Source of the DNA: Aureimonas sp. SK2
GTDB lineage: Bacteria; Pseudomonadota; Alphaproteobacteria; Rhizobiales; Rhizobiaceae
DNA length: 64,000 bases
Assembly (NCBI RefSeq): GCF_029813115.1
Contig: NZ_JAPZDS010000004.1
Location: 232,033-296,032, forward strand
Direction of reading: 5' to 3'
In this document: piece after piece, positions 34,070 through 40,930 of the stretch
Numbering within the stretch: position 1 is the first letter of the stretch
Layout: each line of letters opens with the position of its first letter
Notes under the pieces: generated by a model
The model's database searches: none
What the model was told of the DNA's origin: nothing
What the model saw: the letters and a program-made list of their open reading frames with translations, nothing else
Program-made: the position numbers and the translations under genes

Positions 34070-34917
34070 CAGGCGGCCTTCGCCGTGCCAGTGCCGTTAC
34101 GGCGCGCCATGTAGACCTCGATCTCGTCGATGAGGAGGTCGAAGAGGCGCTCGCGGTCCGCGGGCTTCCAGGTTGCCATCTTTTCGTAGGTTCGCTCGTA
34201 GGCGGCGAGCTTCTGCGGCTCCGCGCGTTCGCCGAGCAGCACCAGCGCTTCGGTGACGGTCGAGGCCTTCGCCGGATCGGACGTCAGCATGGCGACGATC
34301 GCCGCCTGCTTGGTCTCGTTCTGATCGGCCAGGATCAGCAGCTCGTTTTGCTTGTTGGCGACGGGATGGAGGGCGATCCGATCGGCCGCGTCGGGCGAGA
34401 TGGAGGCGATTTGGAGGGCAAGATAGATCGAGCGCTGCGACAGCCCGAGAGCGGCCTTGGCGGCGTCGGTGAAATTGTTTGCAAAGTTTGCAATCAATTC
34501 GTCGGCGCCGGCCTTCGCCTCGGCCGCCGACTTGCGACCGCGCTTTTTCGGAGTGTGGACGGTCTCGTAGACCTCGCGCCACGCGGCGATGTAGCGGGCG
34601 CGGTCGAGCACTGTCAGCTCGCGCCGCAGAAGGTCGGCCTTGATCTCGGCCAGCCGCACGCTCGCCTCGGCCGCGTAGGCCTCTGCCGGCTCGACATGCG
34701 CCTTGATCTCGGTACGGCCGAGCAGGGAGATGGCCGCCATGCGGAGCGCGCCGGAGACCAACTTGAAGCCGCTCCCGCGCTCGACGACACGGATCGGCTC
34801 CCGATGGCCATCCGTCTCGATCTCCTCTGCGAGGAGCTTGACCCAGGCGGGATCAAGGGCGCGCAGGCGGTTGCCGGCATCGATGTCAGCGATCGGGATC
34901 AGACGCTGTGCGGACAT
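34069..34917 (-). CDS. ParB/Spo0J-like nuclease-domain protein
   Basis: 282 residues. The ParB N-terminal domain is seen in LIPIADIDAGNRLRALDP, EEIETDGHREPIRVV and GFKLVSGALRMAAI; the usual family motif is GERRxxA, so the ERR part is altered to ALR. A helical HTH part follows (FTDAAKAALGLSQRSIYLALQIA). There is no par operon partner. ParB-like proteins are frequent at this place in Mu-like prophages of Rhizobia; the role is unknown, possibly in DNA ejection or regulation. Confidence 0.78.
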   Translation of the reverse strand: MSAQRLIPIADIDAGNRLRALDPAWVKLLAEEIETDGHREPIRVVERGSGFKLVSGALRMAAISLLGRTEIKAHVEPAEAYAAEASVRLAEIKADLLRRELTVLDRARYIAAWREVYETVHTPKKRGRKSAAEAKAGADELIANFANNFTDAAKAALGLSQRSIYLALQIASISPDAADRIALHPVANKQNELLILADQNETKQAAIVAMLTSDPAKASTVTEALVLLGERAEPQKLAAYERTYEKMATWKPADRERLFDLLIDEIEVYMARRNGTGTAKAA

Positions 34918-35159
34918 GCGGTATGACTTTCCAGTGAGGTGAAGAGGTCGGGTTTGGTGGCCGCTTGCGACGGCTTCAGCGCCAGCCGGGCGGTGGTGAC
35001 CATGCGAGCCCTGGCGGTCTCGCGGGTTCGGCGCAGGTGATGGGCGGGAGCCCGAGGATCGACGGCCAGTTCCGGTTCCGGCATCGCAAGCACCGCCGCC
35101 GGGTGGACGCGGGCGAATTGCGTGCAGCGGGAGAGGAACTCGTCGACCGTGGGGCTCAC
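34899..35159 (-). CDS. small early phage protein
   Basis: 86 residues, with a GTG start at 35159 overlapping the upstream stop (GTGA), and 19 nt of overlap with the ParB-like gene. The sequence has many Ala, Arg and Thr (HHLRRTRETARARMVTTAR) and no recognised fold. It is supported by overlap and position more than by family. Confidence 0.45.
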   Translation of the reverse strand: MSPTVDEFLSRCTQFARVHPAAVLAMPEPELAVDPRAPAHHLRRTRETARARMVTTARLALKPSQAATKPDLFTSLESHTACPHSV

Positions 35160-35479
35160 TGACCGCGCCTCCGCTCCCGCAGGACGCGGATCCAGGCGTC
35201 CTGCATCCGCTGGATCACTTCGGGCGTGAGCCCCGTGGCGGTCGCCAGCTGCTCACGGCTTGCACCGCCCTCGGTGGCGAGGCCGACCACCGCGACGTGC
35301 GCGTCAAGGTCGGCGTCCGGCGTTCCCTTGACGCGGGCAGCGTAGGCGGCGTCAAAGAGGAAGCCGGCCGTCGTGGACACGGGGGTGTCCGCATCCTTCG
35401 CCAGCTTCTCGAGCTTGGCGTAGACCTTCTCCGAAACCTTCAGATTGATTTGCCGCATGGGCTGCGCTGCATGGGCCAT
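35156..35479 (-). CDS. small early phage protein, helical
   Basis: 107 residues. MRQINLKVSEKVYAKLEKLAKDADTPV resembles the ribbon-helix-helix or toxin-antitoxin antitoxin type start (beta strand then two helices), and the second half is helical (LATATGLTPEVIQRMQDAWIRVLRERR). It probably binds DNA as a dimer. Its start overlaps the end of the 36-residue gene (ATGA). Confidence 0.6.
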   Translation of the reverse strand: MAHAAQPMRQINLKVSEKVYAKLEKLAKDADTPVSTTAGFLFDAAYAARVKGTPDADLDAHVAVVGLATEGGASREQLATATGLTPEVIQRMQDAWIRVLRERRRGQ

Positions 35480-35589
35480 CAGGCTCTCCTCGTGCAGGCG
35501 ATCGCGATCAGCGAGAGACCGATCGCGAGCCCGATAGGGGCGGCCGGGGCGCTGGCAGCGAACATGGTTAATTTTTCCAGGACGCTCAT
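35479..35589 (-). CDS. 36-residue membrane micro-protein
   Basis: MSVLEKLTMFAASAPAAPIG and a hydrophobic segment (LAIGLSLIAIACTRRA). It starts with ATG at 35589 inside the stop of the Ner-like gene (ATGA) and ends inside the start of the next gene (ATGA), so it is part of an unbroken chain of overlaps. One membrane helix with a positive C-terminal end suggests insertion into the inner membrane. A role such as host interference or superinfection exclusion is only a guess. Confidence 0.5.
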   Translation of the reverse strand: MSVLEKLTMFAASAPAAPIGLAIGLSLIAIACTRRA

Positions 35590-35897
35590 GCCGAAGCCCT
35601 GTCCGCCGGTGCGGCTTGGCTGCGCTTTTGCCGGGACTCCGAAGCAGCCTTCGCGATAGGTTCGCGGCGGGTCAGACGAGGACGGAGGTACAGTCCCGGA
35701 AAGAGGACGGTCAGCGGCACGCCGAGGAACTTGGAGAGCGCCTGCGCGCCCTTTCGAGAGCCACCCGTGAGCGCCATGCGGCATGAGCTTTCAGCAATGC
35801 CGGCCTTGGTGGCGATCTCGGTGAGCGTAGATCCCCGACGCTGCACCTCCGCCTTGATCCGGAAGCGGTCCCACGCCTCCTTTTCCGATCCGCTCAT
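35586..35897 (-). CDS. Ner-like early regulator (HTH)
   Basis: 103 residues. AWDRFRIKAEVQRRGSTLTEIATKAGI, then SSCRMALTGGSRKGAQALSKFLGVPLTVLFPGLY, is the Ner/Nlp pattern (single lambda-like HTH with an aromatic end). In Mu, Ner is the first early gene and lowers transcription of both the early and repressor promoters. Here it is the first gene of the early operon and faces the repressor. The C-terminal 30 residues are a basic Arg/Lys/Ala extension. Confidence 0.85.
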   Translation of the reverse strand: MSGSEKEAWDRFRIKAEVQRRGSTLTEIATKAGIAESSCRMALTGGSRKGAQALSKFLGVPLTVLFPGLYLRPRLTRREPIAKAASESRQKRSQAAPADRASA

Positions 35898-35962
35898 CCT
35901 GTCTCCTCGAACCGGCCCGCATGCCGGATTTTTTCGGGGTTGGCATTACGTTTGTAACGCAG

Positions 35963-35990
35963 AATGTAAACGTGTTTTTACGGTAGTCAA
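35963..35990 (-). promoter_or_regulatory. early lytic promoter with repressor-type dyad
   Basis: On the minus strand TTGACT (35990-35985), a 16-nt spacer and TACATT (35968-35963) form a sigma-70 promoter for the Ner operon. The dyad GTAAA-N6-TTTAC (35966-35981) covers the spacer and reaches the -10, so a bound protein would block it. A second small dyad CGTT-TGT-AACG lies at 35949-35959. This corresponds to PE of Mu. Repressor or Ner binding is inferred. Confidence 0.62.
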
Positions 35991-36074
35991 CGCGATTTCG
36001 CGGTTCCCACTTCCGTATTCTCACGGAATTTCCCGGTTGGGGGCCTTCTGCACGTGTTTTCAAGGGGTTGGCTG

Positions 36075-36857
36075 ATGGCCGATCGACCGAAGAAAAGTGG
36101 GAAGACCGTTCCCACTTCCATGAATTCACAGGCAGTCGAACTCGGTCAGCGCATTGGCGTCGCGGTCGAGCGTATCGGCAGCTTGGTTGCGGCCGGGCGG
36201 ATCGCTGGTGTCACCGACGAGGCGGTCGCGCGATGGCGGGATGGGCTGTCACGGGCGCCGTTCGACGGGATCGTGCGCCTCTGCGAAGCCAGTGGATTGT
36301 CCATCACATGGATGGCAACCGGCATTGGACCCCGTGACTCTCAGGTTGAAACGAGTCACACCCTTCCTAGAACGGAACAGGAACAAAAGGGGTTGCCGAT
36401 GCTTCAGGTTCTCGACACTGCAACGATCAGCGAACGCAGCATCGTCATGGTTCCGCGCCTTGATGTGCAGGCATCTGCGGGCGCCGGCCGATTGGCCACT
36501 GACGAGCGCGAGGTTGGCATGCTGGGGTTTCAGGAGGCATATCTCCGCTACCTCGGCATCAACCCAAGGTTCGCGCAGGTGATCCAGGTATCGGGCCTCT
36601 CGATGTACCCGACTCTAAACCACGAGGATCTCGTGCTGGTCGACACATCCATCGACGAGGTCAGGGACGAAGCGCTCTACGCGGTGGTTTACGGGGGACT
36701 GGTGCTGGTGAAGCGCATCCGCCTGGCTCGCGACGGGTCCGTCACCTTGTCCAGCGACAACAAGGCGGAAGGCTATCCGGACGAGGTCATCAAGCCGTCG
36801 GATCTCGGCGATCTTCACATCGCCGGCCGTGTCTGCGGTCGCGTCTCGAGGATGTGA
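36075..36857 (+). CDS. phage repressor, S24/LexA-type
   Basis: 260 residues from the ATG at 36075 (AAGGGG ribosome site 9 nt upstream). Residues about 25-85 form the N-terminal HTH (RIGVAVERIGSLVAAGRIAGVTDEAVARW). The C-terminal S24 domain has QVSGLSMYPTL with Ser-176 and LVKRIRL with Lys-213, the self-cleavage dyad, which predicts loss of repression on SOS induction. This differs from the Mu c repressor, which is Clp-controlled. It is divergent from the Ner operon and keeps the lysogenic state. Confidence 0.9.
   Translation: MADRPKKSGKTVPTSMNSQAVELGQRIGVAVERIGSLVAAGRIAGVTDEAVARWRDGLSRAPFDGIVRLCEASGLSITWMATGIGPRDSQVETSHTLPRTEQEQKGLPMLQVLDTATISERSIVMVPRLDVQASAGAGRLATDEREVGMLGFQEAYLRYLGINPRFAQVIQVSGLSMYPTLNHEDLVLVDTSIDEVRDEALYAVVYGGLVLVKRIRLARDGSVTLSSDNKAEGYPDEVIKPSDLGDLHIAGRVCGRVSRM
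36095..36117. promoter_or_regulatory. inverted repeat in the start of the repressor gene
   Basis: AAGTGGGAA-GACCG-TTCCCACTT has perfect 9-bp arms around a 5-nt spacer, inside codons 8-15 of the repressor. A single copy of the arm, TTCCCACTT, lies upstream at 36004-36012, in front of the gene. The arrangement looks like an operator pair that could loop or block the repressor gene; the repressor itself is the best candidate ligand. A role in mRNA hairpin formation near the start is also possible. Confidence 0.5.
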
Positions 36858-36861
36858 CGGC

Positions 36862-37122
36862 ATGCCGCGCAATGGCACCTACCACTTGGCCGAGATCAAG
36901 GCCGATAAGGTCTGCATCGCCTGCGATTGCGGACTTTCGCGCCGCTACGATCGGCTTGAATTGCTCGAGCGGGCCGGTGACAGAAGCATGCCGGCGCTCC
37001 TGCTCGAACTGGCGCGCCGTAACGGCTGCAAATCGACTGAATGGCCGCTGACGAACGACCGGTGCAGAGTCTACTACGGCACCCCAGGACGCCGCGTCGA
37101 CGCCTCGTTTTTCAGCGGGTGA
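36862..37122 (+). CDS. small Cys-containing protein downstream of the repressor
   Basis: 86 residues from the ATG at 36862, 4 nt after the repressor stop. MPRNGTYHLAEIKADKVCIACDCG includes CxxCxC, which may bind a metal, and LLLELARRNGCKSTEWPLTNDRCRV has two more Cys. It is probably co-transcribed with the repressor in the lysogen. Similar small proteins occur in prophages of Rhizobia, but I cannot assign a role. Confidence 0.62.
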   Translation: MPRNGTYHLAEIKADKVCIACDCGLSRRYDRLELLERAGDRSMPALLLELARRNGCKSTEWPLTNDRCRVYYGTPGRRVDASFFSG

Positions 37123-37147
37123 AGGCAGCCAGGTCGAACGGCCGGTT

Positions 37148-37166
37148 TGCCATCCGTTCTTGCGCG
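37148..37166 (-). repeat. phage-end repeat, second copy (putative transposase site L2)
   Basis: TGCCATCCGTTCTTGCGCG on the + strand matches the copy at 37265-37283 with one mismatch, in the same orientation. Counted from the phage end at 37288, this is bases 123-141. In Mu, L2 occupies 111-132, so the spacing agrees with a transpososome with MuA bound at L1 and L2. Confidence 0.6.
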
Positions 37167-37264
37167 GCAATCTCGCTCCTGATCGACCCGCCGGGGCTTC
37201 AAAAGCCCGTCAAACCAGGGCTGACACCGCCAGTTCCCGGCCAATCCCACTTGATCCCGCCTCC

Positions 37265-37283
37265 TGCCACCCGTTCTTGCGCG
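37265..37283 (-). repeat. phage-end repeat, first copy (putative transposase site L1)
   Basis: TGCCACCCGTTCTTGCGCG on the + strand. Read inward from the phage end it occupies bases 6-24, as Mu L1 occupies 6-27. Together with the TG terminus at 37288 and the broken host gene, this fixes the prophage end. Confidence 0.65.
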
Positions 37284-37288
37284 TTACA

Positions 37289-37390
37289 CGAGATCGGGAG
37301 CGCCAGCACGGCCGGGAGGTAGACCGAAGATCCCCAAGCGAGGATCTCGAACACCCCGAGTGCCGAGATGACCTGCCAGCGCGGCTTCAC
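37289..37390 (-). pseudogene. MFS transporter gene cut by the prophage (5' fragment, 34 codons)
   Basis: GTG at 37390 overlaps the arsB stop as GTGA. The translation starts [20 protein letters not shown] and continues SSVYLPAVLALPIS, the first membrane helix of a major-facilitator transporter (the pattern RWQV..ALG...ILAWGSS.YLPAVLA.PI is frequent in such proteins). The match breaks after codon 34, where the phage end TGTAACG begins. The rest of the gene must lie beyond the other phage end, outside the window, after the duplicated target (probably 5 bp). In ars operons, MFS transporters often export arsenicals. Confidence 0.82.
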
Positions 37391-38691
37391 GACACGACCG
37401 GGAGCCAGACCCAGAGGGCGACGAGCGTCGCCAGCAGCACGGGCGGGGTCAGGACGAGGCCGACCCGCATGTACTGCCCCCACGTTATCCGCTGCCCCTT
37501 GCCCGCGAGGACGTGAAGCCAAAGAAGGGTTGCGAGCGAGCCGATCGGCGTGAGCTTCGGCCCGAGGTCGTTGCCCACGACGTTGGCATAGACCATGAGT
37601 TCGCGGGTCAGGGGCGCGACGTCCGCCCGATCGATGGCAAGCGCCCCGACGAGGGTCGCGGGCATGTTGTTCATGATGGAGGCGAGCGCCGCCACGACGA
37701 ACCCCGTCCCAACGGTGGCAATGAGCGTGCCCCGATCGGCGAGCCAACGCAGGACGTTTGCGGCGATGTCGGTCAGCCCGGCGTTCCCGAGGCCGTAGAC
37801 GACGAGGTACATGCCGATCGAGAACAGGACGATCTGCCACGGCGCGCCGCGCAGGACCTTCGGCAGGTCGACCACCGCGCCGCGCCCGCCGGAGAACCAC
37901 CGTCCGGCGATCGCCACGAGGACGAGGGCTGCCGCACCGGTGACGAACGCGATCGGGACCCCCAGCGGCCCCGTCACGAAGTAGGCGACGAGCAGGAGCC
38001 CGAGGAGCGGGAACGCGGCGCGGAAGACGGCCGAGTCGCGGATCGCGCTGGCGGGGGCTTCGAGCCGGCCGACGTGGTAGGTCGCCGGGATGTCCTTCCG
38101 GAAGTACGCCCACAGGACGAGGAGCGTCGCCGCTAGCGAGACGAGGTTCACCGGCACCATGACCGCGGAGTAACGGCCGAAGGACACATCGAAGAAGTTC
38201 GCGGTGACGATGTTCACGAGGTTCGACACCACGAGCGGCAGGCTGGTCGTGTCGGCGACGAACCCGCAGGCGACGATGAAGGCGAGCGCCCCGGCGGGCG
38301 GGAAGTCGAGGCGCAGGAGGATGGCGAGCACGATCGGGGTGAGGAGGAGCGCCGCCCCGTCGTTGGCGAAGACGGCGGCGATCGCGGCGCCCAGAACGAC
38401 GACAAGCGGGAACAGCCGCCGTCCGTTGCCCCCGCCCCAGCGGGCGACGTGGAGTGCGGCCCAGGCGAAGAACCCGGCCTCGTCGAGGACGAGCGAGATG
38501 ACGATCAGCGCGACGAAGGTGAACGTCGCGTCCCACACGATCTCCCAGACCGTCCCGACGTCGCCCCAGCCGACGACGCCGGTCGCCAGCGCGACGGCGG
38601 CGCCGGCGAGCGCCGACCATCCGATGCCGAGACCCCGGGGCTGCCAGATGACGAGGACGAGGGTGGCGACGAAGATCGCGAGGGCGAGCAT
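37387..38691 (-). CDS. arsB: arsenite efflux membrane protein ArsB
   Basis: 434 residues, about 12 membrane helices. It matches the ArsB family closely: [118 protein letters not shown] and [20 protein letters not shown]. It exports arsenite and antimonite from the cytoplasm using the proton gradient, or with ArsA ATPase where present; no arsA is visible. It follows arsH. Confidence 0.95.
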   Translation of the reverse strand: MLALAIFVATLVLVIWQPRGLGIGWSALAGAAVALATGVVGWGDVGTVWEIVWDATFTFVALIVISLVLDEAGFFAWAALHVARWGGGNGRRLFPLVVVLGAAIAAVFANDGAALLLTPIVLAILLRLDFPPAGALAFIVACGFVADTTSLPLVVSNLVNIVTANFFDVSFGRYSAVMVPVNLVSLAATLLVLWAYFRKDIPATYHVGRLEAPASAIRDSAVFRAAFPLLGLLLVAYFVTGPLGVPIAFVTGAAALVLVAIAGRWFSGGRGAVVDLPKVLRGAPWQIVLFSIGMYLVVYGLGNAGLTDIAANVLRWLADRGTLIATVGTGFVVAALASIMNNMPATLVGALAIDRADVAPLTRELMVYANVVGNDLGPKLTPIGSLATLLWLHVLAGKGQRITWGQYMRVGLVLTPPVLLATLVALWVWLPVVS

Positions 38692-38712
38692 GGCGGTCCG
38701 GGGACAAGAGGA

Positions 38713-39438
38713 TCAGAGGGTGCGCTGGTTGACGCGCTTGGACAGTTCCTCGGCGCTTTCGACGCGCTCGGAATAGCGGTCCGTCAAGGTGTCGGAGCGA
38801 CCGCGCACCAGATGCGTGAACTTCACCAGTTCCTCGCAGACGTCGACGACGCGGCTGTAGAGGTCGGACGGCTTCATGCGTCCCGCCTCGTCGAACTCGA
38901 GGAACGCCTTCGGGACCGACGACTGGTTCGGGATCGTCACCATGCGCATCCAGCGGCCGAGGATGCGCATCTGGTTCACGGCGTTGAAGGACTGCGAGCC
39001 GCCCGACACCTCCATGACGGCCAGCGTCTTGCCCTGCGTCGGACGCTTGGCGCCGAGGGCGAGGGGTATCCAGTCGATCTGCGCCTTCATGATCCCGGTC
39101 ATCGCGCCGTGGCGTTCCGGGCTGACCCAGACCATGCCTTCGGACCAGTCGGCGAGGTCGCGCAGCTCCTTCACCTTCGGGTGGTCGGGTTCCGCCCCGT
39201 CGGGGAGCGGAAGGCCGCGGGGGTCGAAGGTGCGCACCTCGCAGCCGAACCAGCGAAGCAGGCGGCCGGCCTCCTCGGACAGGAGGCGGGAGTAGGACCG
39301 CTCGCGGATCGAGCCGTAGAGGACAAGGATGCGCGGCGAGTGCGCCGGGGCGCCGGGGCCGGCGAGCGCGTTCCCGTCGATCGGGCGAAGCTGGTCGAGG
39401 TCGACGGCGGGCAGGTCGAGGGCGGCGAGGTCTGTCAC
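38713..39438 (-). CDS. arsH: ArsH, NADPH-dependent FMN protein oxidising trivalent organoarsenicals
   Basis: 241 residues. The FMN-binding flavodoxin-like motif [21 protein letters not shown] is near residues 36-56. [26 protein letters not shown] and [19 protein letters not shown] are typical. The known activity is oxidation of methylated As(III) species to less toxic As(V); it also reduces azo dyes in vitro. It overlaps arsC upstream and is 21 nt before arsB. Confidence 0.95.
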   Translation of the reverse strand: MTDLAALDLPAVDLDQLRPIDGNALAGPGAPAHSPRILVLYGSIRERSYSRLLSEEAGRLLRWFGCEVRTFDPRGLPLPDGAEPDHPKVKELRDLADWSEGMVWVSPERHGAMTGIMKAQIDWIPLALGAKRPTQGKTLAVMEVSGGSQSFNAVNQMRILGRWMRMVTIPNQSSVPKAFLEFDEAGRMKPSDLYSRVVDVCEELVKFTHLVRGRSDTLTDRYSERVESAEELSKRVNQRTL

Positions 39439-39848
39439 GATGCCGATCCGGACGCGCCCACGACTTCGCCGTCCTCCTTCGTGAAAGTGACGACAGGGTT
39501 GGCGAGGAGCGGCAGCACCTTCTCCGACGGGCGGCAGAGCGCAGCGCCCCTGTCCGTCACGACGATCGGGCGGTTGATCAGGATCGGGTGCGTCATCATG
39601 GCATTGAGGAGGGCATCGTCGGACAGGGATACGTCCCCGAGCCCGAGTTCGGCGTAGGGCGTGCCCTTCTCGCGCAGTAGGTCGCGCGGGCGGACGCCCA
39701 TGGCATCGATCAGTTCGACCAGCCGCTCGCGGCTCGGCGGGTCCTTCAGGTACTCGATCACCTGCGGGTCCTCGCCGGACTGGCGGATCATCTCCAGCGT
39801 GTTGCGCGACGTGCCGCAGGCGGGGTTGTGGTAGATCGTGACGGTCAT
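39435..39848 (-). CDS. arsC: arsenate reductase, glutaredoxin-coupled (ArsC, E. coli type)
   Basis: 137 residues. [18 protein letters not shown] contains the active Cys-11 in the ACGTSRNTL loop; later [26 protein letters not shown] carries the Arg residues that hold arsenate. It reduces As(V) to As(III), which ArsB then exports. It is the second of two unrelated arsenate reductases in this operon. It overlaps arsH by 4 nt. Confidence 0.93.
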   Translation of the reverse strand: MTVTIYHNPACGTSRNTLEMIRQSGEDPQVIEYLKDPPSRERLVELIDAMGVRPRDLLREKGTPYAELGLGDVSLSDDALLNAMMTHPILINRPIVVTDRGAALCRPSEKVLPLLANPVVTFTKEDGEVVGASGSAS

Positions 39849-39856
39849 GATGGTCC

Positions 39857-40384
39857 TCAGGCGACGTCGGGCGTGCGGCACGAGGCGCCCTCGAGCTGAC
39901 CGATCTCGCGCACCTTGATGGCGAGCCGCGTCCGCTCCAGGCTCTCGACGGGCAACGCCGTGAAGGCGGAGATGCGGTTCTTCATGTAGCGGAAGGCCTG
40001 CGTGAAGGCGGCGCGCTTCCACATGTCGCCGCGGTCCTCGTGGCTCGGGTCCTCGATGCCCCAGTGGGCGGTCATCGGCTGGCCCGGCCAGACGGGGCAC
40101 GCCTCGCCCGCCGCCTGGTCGCAGACGGTGAAGACGAAGTCCATGACGGGCGCGTCGGGCGTCGCGAACTCGTCCCACGGCTTCGAACGCATGCCTTCGG
40201 TCGGGTAGCCGAACTCGCGCAGCACCTCCAGCGCCATCGGGTTCACCTCGCCCTTCGGCCGGCTTCCGGCCGAGAAGGCGTTGAAGCGGCCCGCGCCGTC
40301 CTTGCGCAGAATGCTCTCGGCAAGGATCGAGCGGGCGGAGTTGCCCGTGCAGAGGAACAGGACGTTGAAGGGCTGGACACTCAT
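39857..40384 (-). CDS. arsC: arsenate reductase, low-molecular-weight phosphatase type
   Basis: 175 residues from the ATG at 40384 overlapping the arsR stop. [11 protein letters not shown] is the P-loop CX5R with Cys-12 and Arg-18. Other Cys ([10 protein letters not shown], about residues 88-95) could carry the disulfide cascade to thioredoxin. The family has both phosphatase and arsenate reductase activity; the operon context favours arsenate. The longer length (175 versus about 140) reflects the C-terminal helical part ending ASCRTPDVA. Confidence 0.9.
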   Translation of the reverse strand: MSVQPFNVLFLCTGNSARSILAESILRKDGAGRFNAFSAGSRPKGEVNPMALEVLREFGYPTEGMRSKPWDEFATPDAPVMDFVFTVCDQAAGEACPVWPGQPMTAHWGIEDPSHEDRGDMWKRAAFTQAFRYMKNRISAFTALPVESLERTRLAIKVREIGQLEGASCRTPDVA

Positions 40385-40731
40385 CGGCAGGTCTCCGGGG
40401 CGCAGGTGGGAGCGAAGGCGTCGCCGAGGTTCCCGCAGATCTCCGGGTTCCCCGAGCAGCAGTCCTCGGTCAGGAAGGCGAGGAGCTGGCGCATGTCGTC
40501 GTAGCTCGCCGCGTAGAGGATGCGGCGCCCGTCGCGCCACGAGCGCAGGAGCTTGGCGCGCTCCAACGTCGCGAGGTGAAAGCTCATCCGCGTCGGTGGA
40601 ATGGACAAGGCCTCGGCAATCTCCCCCGACGCCATGCCGTTCGGGCCGGCCCGGACGAGCATTCGGAAGGCCGCGAGGCGGTCAGCGTGAGCGAGGGCGG
40701 AAAGGGCGGCAACGGCTGAGTCGTCGTTCAT
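40381..40731 (-). CDS. arsR: ArsR transcriptional repressor
   Basis: 116 residues. VAALSALAHADRLAAFRMLV, ASGEIAEALSIPPTRMSFHLATLERAKLLRSWRDGRR is the ArsR winged helix. The metal site seems to be at the C-terminus: DCCSGNPEIC and CAPETC, since the helix normally holding CVCDLC is replaced by EIAEALSIPP. A C-terminal As(III) site is known in some ArsR types. It starts the operon and would repress its own promoter until arsenite binds. Confidence 0.92.
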   Translation of the reverse strand: MNDDSAVAALSALAHADRLAAFRMLVRAGPNGMASGEIAEALSIPPTRMSFHLATLERAKLLRSWRDGRRILYAASYDDMRQLLAFLTEDCCSGNPEICGNLGDAFAPTCAPETCR

Positions 40732-40738
40732 CCCTCCG

Positions 40739-40768
40739 ATATTGCAAACATCCTTGTAGTATTCAAGG
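40739..40768 (-). promoter_or_regulatory. ars promoter and ArsR operator
   Basis: On the minus strand TTGAAT (40766-40761) is a -35 and CAATAT (40744-40739) a -10, with a 16-nt spacer. The dyad CCTTG-TAGTATT-CAAGG (40752-40768) covers the -35 and spacer, a typical place for ArsR binding. The -10 ends 8 nt before the ATG of arsR, so the transcript may have almost no leader. This is an inference from spacing. Confidence 0.6.
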
Positions 40769-40930
40769 GGCTTGCGGGGACTGTCCCCGCGAACACGGGT
40801 TGCAGTCGAAATGCGCGGCCCCCGGTTCGGCTTCGGGGGCGTGTGCCGGGTGCCGACGGTTCGCCCCCAACCGCCGGAACTTCCTGTCCCGCACTCGTCC
40901 GACGTCAATTCGGGCCCGTGGGCCACGCCG

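Larger units (their letters stand above)
1..37288 (-). mobile_element. Mu-like transposable prophage (left part, other end outside window)
   Basis: Seen: a continuous phage gene set from an S24 repressor through a MuA-like transposase, MuB-like ATPase, Gp16, Mor, terminase, portal, head and contractile-tail genes, nearly all on the minus strand. The end at 37288 is set by a reading frame of a host MFS transporter that stops matching exactly there, by a TG dinucleotide starting the phage (TGTAACGCGC on the minus strand), and by two end repeats placed like the Mu L1 and L2 sites. The other end lies before position 1 because the sheath gene is cut. Most genes look intact, so an active prophage is possible; this is inference. 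Confidence 0.93.

Noticed and set aside
37199..38707. Long minus-strand frame covering arsB and joining into the phage end
   Set aside because: Out of frame with ArsB. Only its last part, which is in frame with the MFS fragment, is meaningful, and it runs into phage DNA at 37288.
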